From Streptomyces echinatus (GTDB taxonomy: Bacteria; Actinomycetota; Actinomycetes; Streptomycetales; Streptomycetaceae), in assembly GCF_014203595.1 (NCBI RefSeq), contig NZ_JACHJK010000001.1, positions 870,582 through 934,581 on the forward strand: 64,000 nt of DNA. Reading direction: 5' to 3'. Shown here one piece after another: positions 17,403-25,888 of this stretch (position 1 is its first letter; the number at the start of each line of letters is the position of its first letter). The notes beneath the pieces were generated by a model. It was not told the origin of the DNA and did not search any database. It saw nothing but the letters and a program-made list of their open reading frames with translations. The position numbers were made by a program, and so were the translations under genes.

Positions 17403-18131
17403 GTGACTGATTACGACGTGCTCCGCGTCTTCTGCGGGCCGAACGGCGGCTACGGCAACGAGCTGGGGGTCGTCCGCGAAGGTTCGGTACTGCCCGAGCG
17501 CAGCGACCGGCAGGAGCTGGCGGCCAAACTCGGCTTCAGCGAGACCGTGTTCGTGGACGACCCCGAACGCGGAGTGATCGACATCTACACGCCCACCCTG
17601 CGCCTGCCCTTCGCCGGCCACCCCTGCGTGGGCACGGCCTGGCTGCTCGACGTGCCCGAACTGGTCACGCCCGCCGGGGTCGTCGGGGCCCGGCTGGACG
17701 GCGAGTTCAGCTGGATCGAGGCCCGCGCGGAGTGGGCGCCGCCGTGCACCCTGCGCCAGTACGCGAGCGCCGCCGAGGTGGACGCGCTGGAGGTGCCGCC
17801 GCCGGGGGAGCGAAGCGAGACGGGGGTCCCCCCGGAGGAAGTCCTGGGGAGGACCTACGCCTGGGCCTGGGAGGACGAGGCGGCCGGACGTGTCCGGGCC
17901 CGTGCCTTCCCGGCCCGTATCGATGAGCGCGGCGACAGCCGCTCCCGCGGAGCCGGTGCTTGCACCGGGAGCATCGAGGAGGACGAGGCCACCGGTGCGG
18001 CGGCGCTGCTCCTCACCGAACGGCTCGGCCGGGCCCTCAACATCACCCAGGGCCGGGGCTCCCAGATCCTCACCGCGCCGCAGCCGCACGGGTGGGTGGA
18101 GGTCGGCGGCCGCGTGTTCCTGGAGAGGTGA
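17403..18131 (+). CDS. PhzF-like epimerase/isomerase
   Basis: A 242-residue member of the PhzF fold (diaminopimelate-epimerase-like). The signature TLRLPFAGHPCVGTAWLL is intact, the late DEATGAAALLLTERLGR matches the family DPATGSAA segment, and GRGSQILTAPQP follows. The family normally needs about 260-300 residues, so this is short. Two GC-rich palindromic segments, coding PPPGERSETGVPP and GDSRSRGAGACTGS, look like in-frame additions. The GTG 17403 start has no clear ribosome binding site. Substrate unknown. Confidence 0.82.
   Translation: MTDYDVLRVFCGPNGGYGNELGVVREGSVLPERSDRQELAAKLGFSETVFVDDPERGVIDIYTPTLRLPFAGHPCVGTAWLLDVPELVTPAGVVGARLDGEFSWIEARAEWAPPCTLRQYASAAEVDALEVPPPGERSETGVPPEEVLGRTYAWAWEDEAAGRVRARAFPARIDERGDSRSRGAGACTGSIEEDEATGAAALLLTERLGRALNITQGRGSQILTAPQPHGWVEVGGRVFLER
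17802..17835. repeat. Palindromic GC-rich element inside the PhzF-like gene
   Basis: CCGGGGGAGCGAAGCGAGAC followed by GGGGGTCCCCCCGG. The CCGGGGG start pairs with the CCCCCCGG end, and the middle has the GCGAAGC turn. It resembles the short palindromic repeats scattered between genes in many Streptomyces genomes, but here it lies in frame inside a coding sequence. Confidence 0.6.
17941..17972. repeat. Second palindrome inside the PhzF-like gene
   Basis: GCTCCCG at 17941 pairs with CGGGAGC ending at 17972, and nested inside it CCGGTGC (17953-17959) pairs with GCACCGG (17962-17968) over a two-base loop. In protein this is the RSRGAGACTGS stretch just before the conserved EDEATG motif. Confidence 0.65.
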
Positions 18132-18155
18132 GCCGGCCCGCCCGGCCCGGGAAGG

Positions 18156-18803
18156 TCACGCCGACAGCTCGAACTCCTCGCCCAGTTCCCTGAACACCCC
18201 GGTGTTCAGCGCGAACGCGGCCCTGCACTCGGCGACGATCCGCTGCCTCTCCAGCTCGTCCGCCGCGATCCCGTCCAGCAGGGCGCGGTAGTCCCGCTTG
18301 AAGGCGGCCGGGTTGGGGATCCGCTCGAAGACGTAGAAGCGGACCCCGTCGCCCTTCCTGGGGAAACCCCACGCGCGCTCCGCCCTGTCCCGGATGATCT
18401 GGCCGCCGGAGAGGTCGCCGAGATACCGGGTGTAGTGGTGGGCGACATAGCCGCCGGGCCAGCGCTCGGCGCACTCCCGCACCCGGTCCGCGTACGCCCG
18501 GGTCGCGGGCAGCGCGCTCAGTCCCGCCCGCCAGTCCGCACCCCGCAGGCGCGTCAGGTCCCGCTCCAGCTCGGGCAGCCGGAACAGCTCCGGCCGCACG
18601 AACGGCCCGGCCACCGGATCCGCCGCCAGCCCTCCGGCCGTGCTCTCCAGCGCCTCGTAGACGAACCACAGTTGCTCGGTGTAGCGCGCGTACGCCTCGA
18701 CGCCGAGCCGGCCGCCGAGCAGGTCGGTCATGAACGTCGAGGTCTCCGCCTCCACGTGCTGTTCGTGGGAGGCGGTGCGGATCAGGGACGAGAAGGGGTC
18801 CAT
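18156..18803 (-). CDS. hmuO: Heme oxygenase (biliverdin-forming)
   Basis: A 215-residue cytosolic enzyme that opens heme to biliverdin, CO and ferrous iron. The proximal heme ligand is H16 in HEQHVEAE, and the distal-helix signature is GDLSGGQIIRDRAERAWGF. ATG 18803 is preferred because GAGG lies six bases upstream; ATG 18809 would overlap that site. A 15/19 iron box 13 bases upstream and two further palindromes point to tight iron, and perhaps heme, control. The gene is convergent with the PhzF-like gene, 24 bases apart. Confidence 0.95.
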   Translation of the reverse strand: MDPFSSLIRTASHEQHVEAETSTFMTDLLGGRLGVEAYARYTEQLWFVYEALESTAGGLAADPVAGPFVRPELFRLPELERDLTRLRGADWRAGLSALPATRAYADRVRECAERWPGGYVAHHYTRYLGDLSGGQIIRDRAERAWGFPRKGDGVRFYVFERIPNPAAFKRDYRALLDGIAADELERQRIVAECRAAFALNTGVFRELGEEFELSA

Positions 18804-18815
18804 GAACACATCCTC

Positions 18816-18834
18816 TAAGGTAAGGCTTACCTAA
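18816..18834 (-). promoter_or_regulatory. Iron box upstream of heme oxygenase
   Basis: The minus strand reads TTAGGTAAGCCTTACCTTA, a near-perfect palindrome matching 15 of 19 positions of the recalled DmdR1 consensus. It lies 13 bases before the start codon, overlapping the expected transcription start. Repression by iron-loaded DmdR/IdeR is the simplest reading. Confidence 0.82.
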
Positions 18835-18843
18835 GTCAACGCC

Positions 18844-18887
18844 TTGCCGACCTTGTGTCGGCAACTTTGCCGACAGTCTGTCGGTAA
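18844..18887. promoter_or_regulatory. Two tandem 21-bp palindromes upstream of heme oxygenase
   Basis: Copy 1 (18844-18864) is TTGCCGAC-N5-GTCGGCAA with perfect 8-bp arms. Copy 2 (18867-18887) is TTGCCGAC-N5-GTCGGTAA with one change. The starts are 23 bp apart. This is the architecture of a dimeric repressor operator (TetR or similar). It is distinct from the iron box and 41 bases upstream of the heme oxygenase start. Confidence 0.72.
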
Positions 18888-18902
18888 AAGCGTACAAGAG
18901 AA

Positions 18903-18927
18903 AGCCCGCCCCGTCAGGGAGCGGGCT
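18903..18927 (-). terminator. Rho-independent terminator of map
   Basis: On the minus strand AGCCCGC and GCGGGCT form a 7-bp stem over an 11-base loop, followed by TTCTCTT. It lies 9 bases past the map stop codon. Confidence 0.7.
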
Positions 18928-18936
18928 CCGCGCCGA

Positions 18937-19794
18937 TCAGGGCAGCGTCAGGATCTCCGTCCCGGTCTCCGTCACCACCAGCGTGTGCTCGAACTGCGCG
19001 GTCCGCTTGCGGTCCTTCGTCACGACCGTCCAGCCGTCGTCCCACATGTCGTACTCGTGGGTGCCCAGCGTCAGCATCGGCTCGATCGTGAACGTCATGC
19101 CCGGCTGCATCACCGTCGTCGCGTGCGGGCTGTCGTAGTGCGGGACGATCAGCCCGGAGTGGAACGAGGAGTTGATGCCGTGGCCGGTGAAGTCCCGGAC
19201 CACGCCGTAGCCGAAGCGCTTGGCGTACGACTCGATGACCCGGCCGATGACATTGATCTGCCGGCCCGGCTTCACGGCCTTGATCGCCCGGTGGAGCGCC
19301 TCGTGCGTGCGTTCCACCAGCAGCCGCGACTCCTCGTCCACGTCACCCACCAGATAGGTGGCGTTGTTGTCGCCGTGCACACCGCCGATGTACGCCGTCA
19401 CGTCCAGGTTGACGATGTCGCCGTCCCTGAGGACCGTCGAGTCCGGGATGCCGTGGCAGATGACCTCGTTGACCGAGGTGCACAGCGACTTCGGGAAACC
19501 GCGGTAGCCGAGCGTGGACGGGTAGGCCCCGTGGTCGCACATGTAGTCGTGGGCGACCTTGTCCAGCTGATCCGTGGTGACCCCGGGCGCGATGATCCTC
19601 GCGGCCTCCGCCATCGCCTGCGCGGCGATACGGCCGGCGATCCGCATCGCCTCGATGGTCTCGGGGGTCTGCACCTCGGGCCCCGTGTACGGCGTCGGCG
19701 CGGGCTTGCCGACGTACTCGGGGCGGCGGATGTTTCCGGGGACCGAACGGGTGGGGGAGAGCTCCCCTGGTACGAGCAGCGACTGGCCAGACAT
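18937..19794 (-). CDS. map: Type I methionine aminopeptidase
   Basis: Removes the initiator methionine from nascent proteins. 285 residues from ATG 19794. The five metal ligands are visible in order: D in [10 protein letters not shown] in GDNNATYL, H in FTGHGI, E in FTIEPML and E in QFEHTLVV. The N-terminal extension ending PEYVGKP is the type Ic SH3-ligand-like segment of actinobacterial MetAPs. It is divergent from a small conserved gene with 58 bases between them. Confidence 0.96.
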   Translation of the reverse strand: MSGQSLLVPGELSPTRSVPGNIRRPEYVGKPAPTPYTGPEVQTPETIEAMRIAGRIAAQAMAEAARIIAPGVTTDQLDKVAHDYMCDHGAYPSTLGYRGFPKSLCTSVNEVICHGIPDSTVLRDGDIVNLDVTAYIGGVHGDNNATYLVGDVDEESRLLVERTHEALHRAIKAVKPGRQINVIGRVIESYAKRFGYGVVRDFTGHGINSSFHSGLIVPHYDSPHATTVMQPGMTFTIEPMLTLGTHEYDMWDDGWTVVTKDRKRTAQFEHTLVVTETGTEILTLP

Positions 19795-19852
19795 GCCAGC
19801 GAGTCTATCCAGCGGACATGGGGGAACATGTCGGTGGCGAGAGGAGCTGTCC

Positions 19853-20089
19853 ATGGCCCTGTTCAAGAAGCGCACCGCCGGCAAGCCCGGCGAGTGGTAC
19901 TACTGCCTGGAACACAAGAAGATCGAGGAGGGCCCGGACTGCCCGGGCAAGGACCGCTTCGGGCCGTACGCCTCCCCGGACGAGGCCCGGCACGCGATGG
20001 AGACCGCCGCCGAACGCAACCTCCAGTGGGAGAACGACCCGCGCTGGCACGACGCGCCGTCCGGCGGCGGAACGGCCGAAGAGGACTGA
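19853..20089 (+). CDS. Small conserved soluble protein of unknown function
   Basis: A 78-residue protein rich in charged residues ([18 protein letters not shown], then [21 protein letters not shown]). A Cys pair sits at WYYC and DCPGKDRF, and it ends with an acidic tail. GGAG at 19843-19846 six bases before ATG 19853 supports the start, and codon use is clearly coding. I recognise it only as a small Streptomyces-type hypothetical. Confidence 0.8.
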   Translation: MALFKKRTAGKPGEWYYCLEHKKIEEGPDCPGKDRFGPYASPDEARHAMETAAERNLQWENDPRWHDAPSGGGTAEED

Positions 20090-20098
20090 CTCCTCCCT

Positions 20099-20129
<31 letters not shown>

Positions 20130-20158
20130 GTGCCTGCCGGTCCGGCTGACGCCGCGTG

Positions 20159-21445
20159 TCATGCCTGCGCGGTCACGGCGTCACCGGGGGCCGCGCGCCG
20201 CTCGCGCATCCGTACCGCGTGCTCGTTCGTCCGGGCGTCGTACGTCATCAGGCCCGGCAGGCACAGCGCGAGCAGCCCCACCGCGCCCGCGCACGCCAGG
20301 CCACCGGACCACACCGAGGCCCGTACGCCCGCCCAGGCCGCCGTGCCACCGGCCCGGACCTGGCCGAGCTGCGGGCCGACCGAGTACGACAGCAGCTCGA
20401 TCCCGGCGAGCCGGCCGCGCAGCTCGTCCGGGATCGTCTGGTTCCACATGGCCGCCCGGAAGACCCCGCTGACCATGTCGAAACCGCCGCCGACGGTGAG
20501 GAGCAGCAGCACCAGCCACACGTTCCCGCACAGACCGGCCGCCGCGACCGCCAGGCCCCACCCGGCGGCCGCCAGCACCACCATCAGCCCGTGCCGGTGC
20601 ACCCGCGAGGTCCAGCCGCTGGTCAGGCTCACCACCAGCGCGCCCGCCGGGAGGGCGGCGTACATCAGCCCGAGCGCCCACTCGGCGTGCAGGTCGTCGG
20701 CGAGGAACGGCAGCACGGCGAGCGGCATGGCCAGGAACATCGCCGCGAGGTCGACGGCGTAGGTGCCGAGCAGCTCCTTGCGGCTCCATGCATACCGGGC
20801 GCCCTCCGCGACGGCCTTCAGATCCGGCTTCGCGGCCTCCGCGGCGGCGGGGGAGGGGGCGATCCGCGCCATGTACGCCAGCGAGAGCGCGAAGGTCAGC
20901 AGATCGGCGGCGTAGGCCCAGCCGAGGCCGGCGTAGGCCACGACCACGCCCGCGACCGCCGGCCCGGCGACCCCGCCCACGGTCCAGCGCAGCGAGTTCA
21001 GCGAGGCCGCGGCCGGCATGTCGTCGTGGGCGACGATCCGGGGCCACAGCGAGTCGTGGGCCGGGCGCTGGACGGAGACCAGGGCGGAGGAGAGGGCCGC
21101 GACGGCGTACAGCGGCCAGACCGCGGGGTGCGGGAGCAGGGCGTTCAGCAGCAGGACGGCGCTGAGCAGGCCCTGGCCGGCCTCTGTCCACACGATGAGC
21201 TTCCGCTTGTCCAGGGCGTCGGCGAGGGCGCCGCCGTAGAGACCGCAGACGATCAGCGGAAGCAGCTCCACGGCGCCGATCGCCCCGACGGCCGCCGCGG
21301 AGCCGGTGAGGTCCTTCAGCTGGACGGGCAGCGCGACGAAGGTCAGAAAGCTGCCGAAGTTGCTGATGAGCCCGGACTTCCACAGACGGCGGAAGTCGGC
21401 GGAGGCTTTCCAGGGGGAGAGGTCGGGGAGGAGATTGCGGAGCAC
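20159..21445 (-). CDS. MFS transporter, EntS-like (MFS_3) type
   Basis: A 428-residue exporter with about 12 helices. The N-terminus WKASADFRRLWKSGLISNFGSFLTFVALPVQLKDLTGS is typical of the MFS_3/enterobactin-exporter branch, and GGALADALDKRKLIVWTEAGQG is motif A. GTG 21445 was chosen because residues beyond it are low-complexity Gly/Ala; no ribosome binding site is visible, so the exact start is uncertain. Substrate unknown; siderophore export is one possibility for the branch. Confidence 0.87.
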   Translation of the reverse strand: MLRNLLPDLSPWKASADFRRLWKSGLISNFGSFLTFVALPVQLKDLTGSAAAVGAIGAVELLPLIVCGLYGGALADALDKRKLIVWTEAGQGLLSAVLLLNALLPHPAVWPLYAVAALSSALVSVQRPAHDSLWPRIVAHDDMPAAASLNSLRWTVGGVAGPAVAGVVVAYAGLGWAYAADLLTFALSLAYMARIAPSPAAAEAAKPDLKAVAEGARYAWSRKELLGTYAVDLAAMFLAMPLAVLPFLADDLHAEWALGLMYAALPAGALVVSLTSGWTSRVHRHGLMVVLAAAGWGLAVAAAGLCGNVWLVLLLLTVGGGFDMVSGVFRAAMWNQTIPDELRGRLAGIELLSYSVGPQLGQVRAGGTAAWAGVRASVWSGGLACAGAVGLLALCLPGLMTYDARTNEHAVRMRERRAAPGDAVTAQA

Positions 21446-21708
21446 AAGGGGCCATGCTCGGCGGCCGCGCGAAGCGGAGCAACCGCTTTTCGAACCGACC
21501 GCTCCCCCCGCGCCTCCCCGGGGCCCGGCCCGCCCGGCACACCGGCCATCCCCGCCCACCGGCTCACCCCACCAGCCGCCCCCGCCCCCGACACCCCCCG
21601 CCACCACGCCCGTTTCCCGCCCGGACGGGTCGGGCGTCCCTCCCCGGCCCGGCGGTCACCTCTGCCGCAGGGCTCGGCCCCGGGTCGGACGGGGCGGGCG
21701 CGGGGAAG
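21446..21708. other. Intergenic region without a supported gene
   Basis: This stretch between the MFS gene and the SIS-like gene is C-rich on the plus strand. All frames show biased, low-complexity translations, and I see no strong hairpin or repeat. It should contain the MFS promoter and the 3' end of the SIS-like transcript. Confidence 0.5.
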
Positions 21709-22305
21709 TCACCAAGGGGCGGGCGGTGGTGCCATCAGGGCCTCCGCCAGCCGGGACAGCCGGTCCCGGAAGCCCCGCCGCGCCCGCGGAGAGCCCGCGT
21801 TCTCGCCCGCCGCCGCGCTCACCAGGTGCTGCACGGTGTCCAGGTCCAGCTCCGCACCCTCCGGCACGGCCAGCGTGTCGTGCGCCATCGCGGCCAGCTC
21901 GCCCCCGTCGGCGCCCAGCGCCAGCACCGTGACCCCGGCCCGCCGCGCCGAGTGCACCCGCTCCAGCAGCGGCGCGGGCTCCTCGGGCGCCACGACCAGC
22001 AGCGTCTCACCGCGCCGCGCCGCCGCGATCCGGCCCGGCCCGACCGCCAGATGCGCGGGATCGCAGGGCCGCGCGTCGTGCCGTACCAGGGTCGGCGCCA
22101 GCTCGGGCGTGCCCGACCAGGCCGCCTCGTCCACCAGGTGCGCCGCCAGGTGCCACGGCTCGTACTCCGGCGTGCCCACCAGCAGCAGCCCGCCCCCGTG
22201 CGCCACCACCGAGCCGCGCAGCACCCCCGCGAACCTCCGGGTGGCCCCCAGCCACTCCGTCCCGGCGAGCACTTCCCTCAGCCACGCGACCCGTACGGCG
22301 TCCAT
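21709..22305 (-). CDS. SIS-domain-like protein of unknown function
   Basis: A 198-residue soluble protein. Alternating strands and helices (LLLVGTPEYEPWHLAAHLV, TLLVVAPEEPAPLLERVHSARRAGVTVLALGAD) resemble a SIS phosphosugar-binding fold, but without its usual Ser/Thr-rich phosphate loop. Such proteins are annotated as hypothetical across Streptomyces. It is divergent from the sialidase gene with 107 bases between. Confidence 0.72.
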   Translation of the reverse strand: MDAVRVAWLREVLAGTEWLGATRRFAGVLRGSVVAHGGGLLLVGTPEYEPWHLAAHLVDEAAWSGTPELAPTLVRHDARPCDPAHLAVGPGRIAAARRGETLLVVAPEEPAPLLERVHSARRAGVTVLALGADGGELAAMAHDTLAVPEGAELDLDTVQHLVSAAAGENAGSPRARRGFRDRLSRLAEALMAPPPAPW

Positions 22306-22412
22306 GCGACCGCATCCTGCCGCAACGAAGCATCCGTGACCCCGAGTTCACCCCGAATTCGCCCGACGTGGGGATGGGCCCGGCCCAGTCCCAGGCCGTG
22401 AGGAGCCACCCG

Positions 22413-23486
22413 ATGACCGACGTGACCGTCCTCTTCCGCGCGGGCCACGAGGGCTACGCCAGTTTCCGCATCCCCGCCGTCGTCGCCACCCGCACGGGCA
22501 CGCTGCTCGCGTTCTGCGAGGGCCGGCACGACTCGGCGGCCGACCACGGGCACATCGACATCGTGCAGAAGCGGTCCACGGACGGCGGCCGCACCTGGGG
22601 CCCCCTCCGGGTCGCCGCGAGCAACGGCCCCGACCTCGCCGGCAACCCCGCCCCCGTCGTCCTCGACACCGGCCGCGTCCTGCTCGTGCACGTCCGGGCC
22701 GCCGCCTCGGCCACCGAGGCCGCCATCCTGCGCGGACAGGTCGGTGACGCCGACGGCCGCCGGGTGTGGGTGCAGCACAGCGACGACGACGGGGCCGGCT
22801 GGTCCGCGCCCAGGGAGATCACCGCACAGGTGAAGAAGCCCGGCTGGCGCTGGTACGCCACCACCCCCGGCCACGCCCTGCAGCTCACCTCCGGCCGGGT
22901 CCTCGTCCCCGCCAACCACACCCTGCCGCCCACCGGCACCGACACCGGCGCCGAGGCCAGGTACAACAGCGGGCACTGCCTGCTCAGCGACGACCACGGC
23001 GAGAGCTGGTACCTCGGCTACCTGGACGAGAACACCGACGGCTACGTCAACGTCAACGAGACCACCGCCGCCGAACTCCCCGACGGCCGCGTCTACCTGA
23101 ACACCCGCAACGACTCCCCGTCCCCCGGCAACCGGGCCGACGCCCACTCCAAGGACGGCGGGAAGACCCTCCTGAAGCCCTTCCGGCCGCAGGCCGGGCT
23201 GACCGCACCGGTCTGCCAGGCCTCCGTGCTCCAGCTCCGCGACCCCGACCTGCTCCTCTTCTCCGCCCCGGCCGACCCCGCCGCCCGCGCCCTGATGACG
23301 ATCCGCGCCTCCGCCGACGGCGGCACCACCTGGCGCACGGCCCACACCGTCGACGGGCTGCCCGCCGCCTACTCCGACCTCGTCCGCGTCGACCCGCACA
23401 CGGTCGGACTGCTCTACGAGACGGGCGACTTCGGCACCTACGAGACGATCACCTTCCGCCGGGTCCCCGTGCGCCGGCTGACCTGA
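22413..23486 (+). CDS. Sialidase/exo-alpha-sialidase-like BNR protein
   Basis: A 357-residue six-bladed propeller of the GH33 type. The FRIP motif (R19, first of the arginine triad) is followed by Asp boxes STDGGRTW, SDDHGESW and SADGGTTW and the degenerate SKDGGKT. The YNSGHC and NVNETTAAEL segments carry other active-site residues. No signal peptide is present, unlike most secreted sialidases, so an intracellular or different glycosidic substrate is possible. AGGAG at 22401-22405 supports ATG 22413. Confidence 0.87.
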   Translation: MTDVTVLFRAGHEGYASFRIPAVVATRTGTLLAFCEGRHDSAADHGHIDIVQKRSTDGGRTWGPLRVAASNGPDLAGNPAPVVLDTGRVLLVHVRAAASATEAAILRGQVGDADGRRVWVQHSDDDGAGWSAPREITAQVKKPGWRWYATTPGHALQLTSGRVLVPANHTLPPTGTDTGAEARYNSGHCLLSDDHGESWYLGYLDENTDGYVNVNETTAAELPDGRVYLNTRNDSPSPGNRADAHSKDGGKTLLKPFRPQAGLTAPVCQASVLQLRDPDLLLFSAPADPAARALMTIRASADGGTTWRTAHTVDGLPAAYSDLVRVDPHTVGLLYETGDFGTYETITFRRVPVRRLT

Positions 23487-23523
23487 GCAGGTGCCGAGCC
23501 GGGCCCGCACGTAGAGTCGGCCC

Positions 23524-24228
23524 ATGACCTCTAGCGACAGCGCACAGAAGGCCCCCGCCAAGGACCCCTGGGACCTGCCCGACGTCTCCGGGTACGTCGT
23601 CGGCGTGCTCGGCGGCACCGGACCGCAGGGCAAGGGCCTCGCCCACCGGCTCGCCCGGGCCGGCCAGAAGGTGATCATCGGCTCGCGGGCCGCCGAGCGC
23701 GCCCGGGCCGCCGCCGGCGAGCTCGGCCACGGTGTCGAGGGTGCCGACAACGCCGAGACCGCGCGCCGCAGCGACATCGTGATCGTCGCCGTGCCGTGGG
23801 AGGGCCACGGCGACACCCTGAAGGCGCTGCGCGAGGAACTGGCCGGCAAGCTCGTCGTGGACTGCGTCAACCCGCTCGGCTTCGACAAGAAGGGCGCCTA
23901 CGCCCTCAAGCCGGAGGAGGGCAGCGCCGCCGAGCAGGCCGCCGCCCTGCTGCCGGACTCCCGGGTCACCGCAGCCTTCCACCACCTGTCCGCCGTCCTG
24001 CTCCAGGACCCGGGGACCGAGCGGATCGACACCGACGTGATGGTGCTCGGCGAGGAGCGCGCCGACGTGGAGATCGTGCAGGCGCTGGCCGGACGCATCC
24101 CCGGCATGCGCGGCGTCTTCGCGGGCCGGCTGCGAGGCGCCCACCAGGTCGAGTCGCTGGTCGCGAACCTGATCTCCGTCAACCGCCGGTACAAGGCGCA
24201 CGCCGGGCTCCGCGTCACCGACGTGTGA
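23524..24228 (+). CDS. npdG: NADPH:F420 oxidoreductase (F420-dependent NADP reductase)
   Basis: A 234-residue enzyme that moves hydride between NADPH and coenzyme F420. The N-terminal Rossmann motif VLGGTGPQGKGLAHRLA and the following GSR loop bind NADP, and VDCVNPLGF and AFHHLSAVLL contribute to the F420 pocket. TAGAGT at 23512-23517 ends six bases before ATG 23524, so the mRNA may be leaderless. F420 supports redox enzymes in Streptomyces secondary metabolism. Confidence 0.92.
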   Translation: MTSSDSAQKAPAKDPWDLPDVSGYVVGVLGGTGPQGKGLAHRLARAGQKVIIGSRAAERARAAAGELGHGVEGADNAETARRSDIVIVAVPWEGHGDTLKALREELAGKLVVDCVNPLGFDKKGAYALKPEEGSAAEQAAALLPDSRVTAAFHHLSAVLLQDPGTERIDTDVMVLGEERADVEIVQALAGRIPGMRGVFAGRLRGAHQVESLVANLISVNRRYKAHAGLRVTDV

Positions 24229-24302
24229 GCCCCGCGGGGCCATGGGGGACACTGGTCGGCGAAGCAGTTCCGAGCAGTGTCCCCGACAGGAGCCGACCGA
24301 CC

Positions 24303-24488
24303 ATGCCCCGCATCGCCCTCTACACCCTCGTCGTCTGCGTCCTCGCCGTGGCCGCGGCGGTCGTCTCCTTCGCCCAGGGCAGCTGGCTGGGGATCGTCTG
24401 GGTGCTGCTGGCCGGCCTGACCTCCAACATGACCTGGTACTACGTCAAGCGGGAGCGGACGGCCCGGAGCCGGTCCGTCACCGGCTGA
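24303..24488 (+). CDS. Small two-helix membrane protein
   Basis: A 61-residue protein with hydrophobic stretches at about residues 4-23 and 27-43 (LYTLVVCVLAVAAAVVSF, WLGIVWVLLAGLTSNMTWYY) and a basic tail KRERTARSRS. AGGAG lies 11 bases upstream. It overlaps the last 11 bases of the convergent site-2 protease gene. Function unknown. Confidence 0.72.
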   Translation: MPRIALYTLVVCVLAVAAAVVSFAQGSWLGIVWVLLAGLTSNMTWYYVKRERTARSRSVTG

Positions 24489-25281
24489 CCGCGGAGCAGT
24501 ACTCGTTGGTGTCCTGCCAGAACCGGTACAGGTCCTGGCCGCAGTACTGCGAGAAGTAGTCCACGTCCATCGCGCGCATGATCGAGTCGATCACGTCGAA
24601 GAAGGCGTCGTTCACCGACGGCAGCCACAGCAGCGCGAAGACGAACAGCAGCCCGAACGGGGCGAACGGCTCCACCTGGCGCTTCACCTTGGACGACAGC
24701 CACGGCTCGATCACCCCGTAGCCGTCCAGGCCCGGCACCGGCAGGAAGTTCAGGAGCGCCGCCGTCACCTGCAGCAGCGCCAGGAACGCCAGCGCGAACC
24801 GGAAGTCCGCCGGCACGCCGTCCAGGGCGCCCAGCCAGAACGGGGCCGTGCACACCGCGGCGAACAGCACGTTCGTCAGCGGGCCCGCCGCCGAGATCAG
24901 GCTGTGCCGCCAGCGGCCCCTGATCCGGTGCCGCTCGATGAACACCGCCCCGCCGGGCAGACCGATCCCGCCCATGATCACGAACAGCACCGGGAGCACG
25001 ATGCTCAGCAGGGCGTGCGTGTACTTCAGCGGGTTCAGCGTGAGATAGCCCTTCGCGCCCACCGTGATGTCCCCGCCGTGCAGGGCGGTGCGCGCGTGCG
25101 CGTACTCGTGCAGGCACAGGGAGACGACCCAGGCCGCCGTCACGAACAGGAACACCGCGATGCCCGGCTGCGCGGCGAACCCGGTCCAGGTGGCCCAGCC
25201 GGTCACCGCCGTCACGGCGAGGATGCCGGCGAACACGGGACTGACCTGTCGGTCGCCGTGACGGGTGGTGGCGGTGGTCAT
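24478..25281 (-). CDS. Site-2 protease family intramembrane metalloprotease (M50)
   Basis: A 267-residue protein with about six helices. The zinc motif HExxH is HEYAH in a helix (SLCLHEYAHARTALHGG), and the second metal segment NFLPVPGLDG supplies the conserved NxxPxxxLDG aspartate. The family cleaves membrane-bound anti-sigma factors or signal remnants; no such partner is adjacent. AGGAG before ATG 25281 supports the start. It is divergent from the DUF6578-like gene. Confidence 0.92.
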   Translation of the reverse strand: MTTATTRHGDRQVSPVFAGILAVTAVTGWATWTGFAAQPGIAVFLFVTAAWVVSLCLHEYAHARTALHGGDITVGAKGYLTLNPLKYTHALLSIVLPVLFVIMGGIGLPGGAVFIERHRIRGRWRHSLISAAGPLTNVLFAAVCTAPFWLGALDGVPADFRFALAFLALLQVTAALLNFLPVPGLDGYGVIEPWLSSKVKRQVEPFAPFGLLFVFALLWLPSVNDAFFDVIDSIMRAMDVDYFSQYCGQDLYRFWQDTNEYCSAVSR

Positions 25282-25388
25282 GGTCGGACTCCTGTACGGC
25301 CGGGATGGTCGGGACTGCGACCGTACCGGCCGCCGACACGAGGGGAAAACGTCTCGCGACGGCCGTCCGGTTCCTGGAGGGTGGAGGA

Positions 25389-25874
25389 ATGACGCGGATG
25401 AGGGTGTTCTACGAGCACTGGCAGATGGAGTGCTGCGGCACACCGTTCGCCGTCGGCGACGAGGTCGCCTGGCGGCTGGTCGCCGTGAACGCGCGGGCCC
25501 CGCAGGGTGAGTACCACGGCGCCGGGGCATGGGTGGAGCACCACGGCGGACCCGACCACGAGACCACCGGCCGGGTCCGCGCCATCGACCTGGTGCACCA
25601 GGAGTACCTGGCCCACCACGACCCGCTCGCCGTCAGGCACCCCGAGCCGGAACCCGGCACGCTCGTCCTGCGGGCCACCGGCCGCCGGCTGGAGCCGGTG
25701 CCCGGCGCGCCCGCCCTGGAGCCCGTCGACGCCTGCCCGAAGTGGTTCGACGCGTTCGAGGACGAGGAGCCGCCGCCCCGGCAGGTGCCGTTCCGGGTCC
25801 GCCGCGCCGTCGGCGTCCTCGTCACCCTCGACGTCCCGGACGGCACACCGCGGCAGCCCCGTGACCGCCGCTGA
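25389..25874 (+). CDS. DUF6578-like conserved protein
   Basis: A 161-residue soluble protein. The N-terminus MRVFYEHWQMECCGTPFAVG and the acidic WFDAFEDEEPPP segment are its clearest features, and CC in MECCG could bind metal. ATG 25389 has GGAGG eight bases upstream; ATG 25398 is an equal alternative. It ends 14 bases before the AfsR-like regulator, so both may share a transcript. Function unknown. Confidence 0.78.
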   Translation: MTRMRVFYEHWQMECCGTPFAVGDEVAWRLVAVNARAPQGEYHGAGAWVEHHGGPDHETTGRVRAIDLVHQEYLAHHDPLAVRHPEPEPGTLVLRATGRRLEPVPGAPALEPVDACPKWFDAFEDEEPPPRQVPFRVRRAVGVLVTLDVPDGTPRQPRDRR

Positions 25875-25888
25875 CCGCTCCGGAGACA

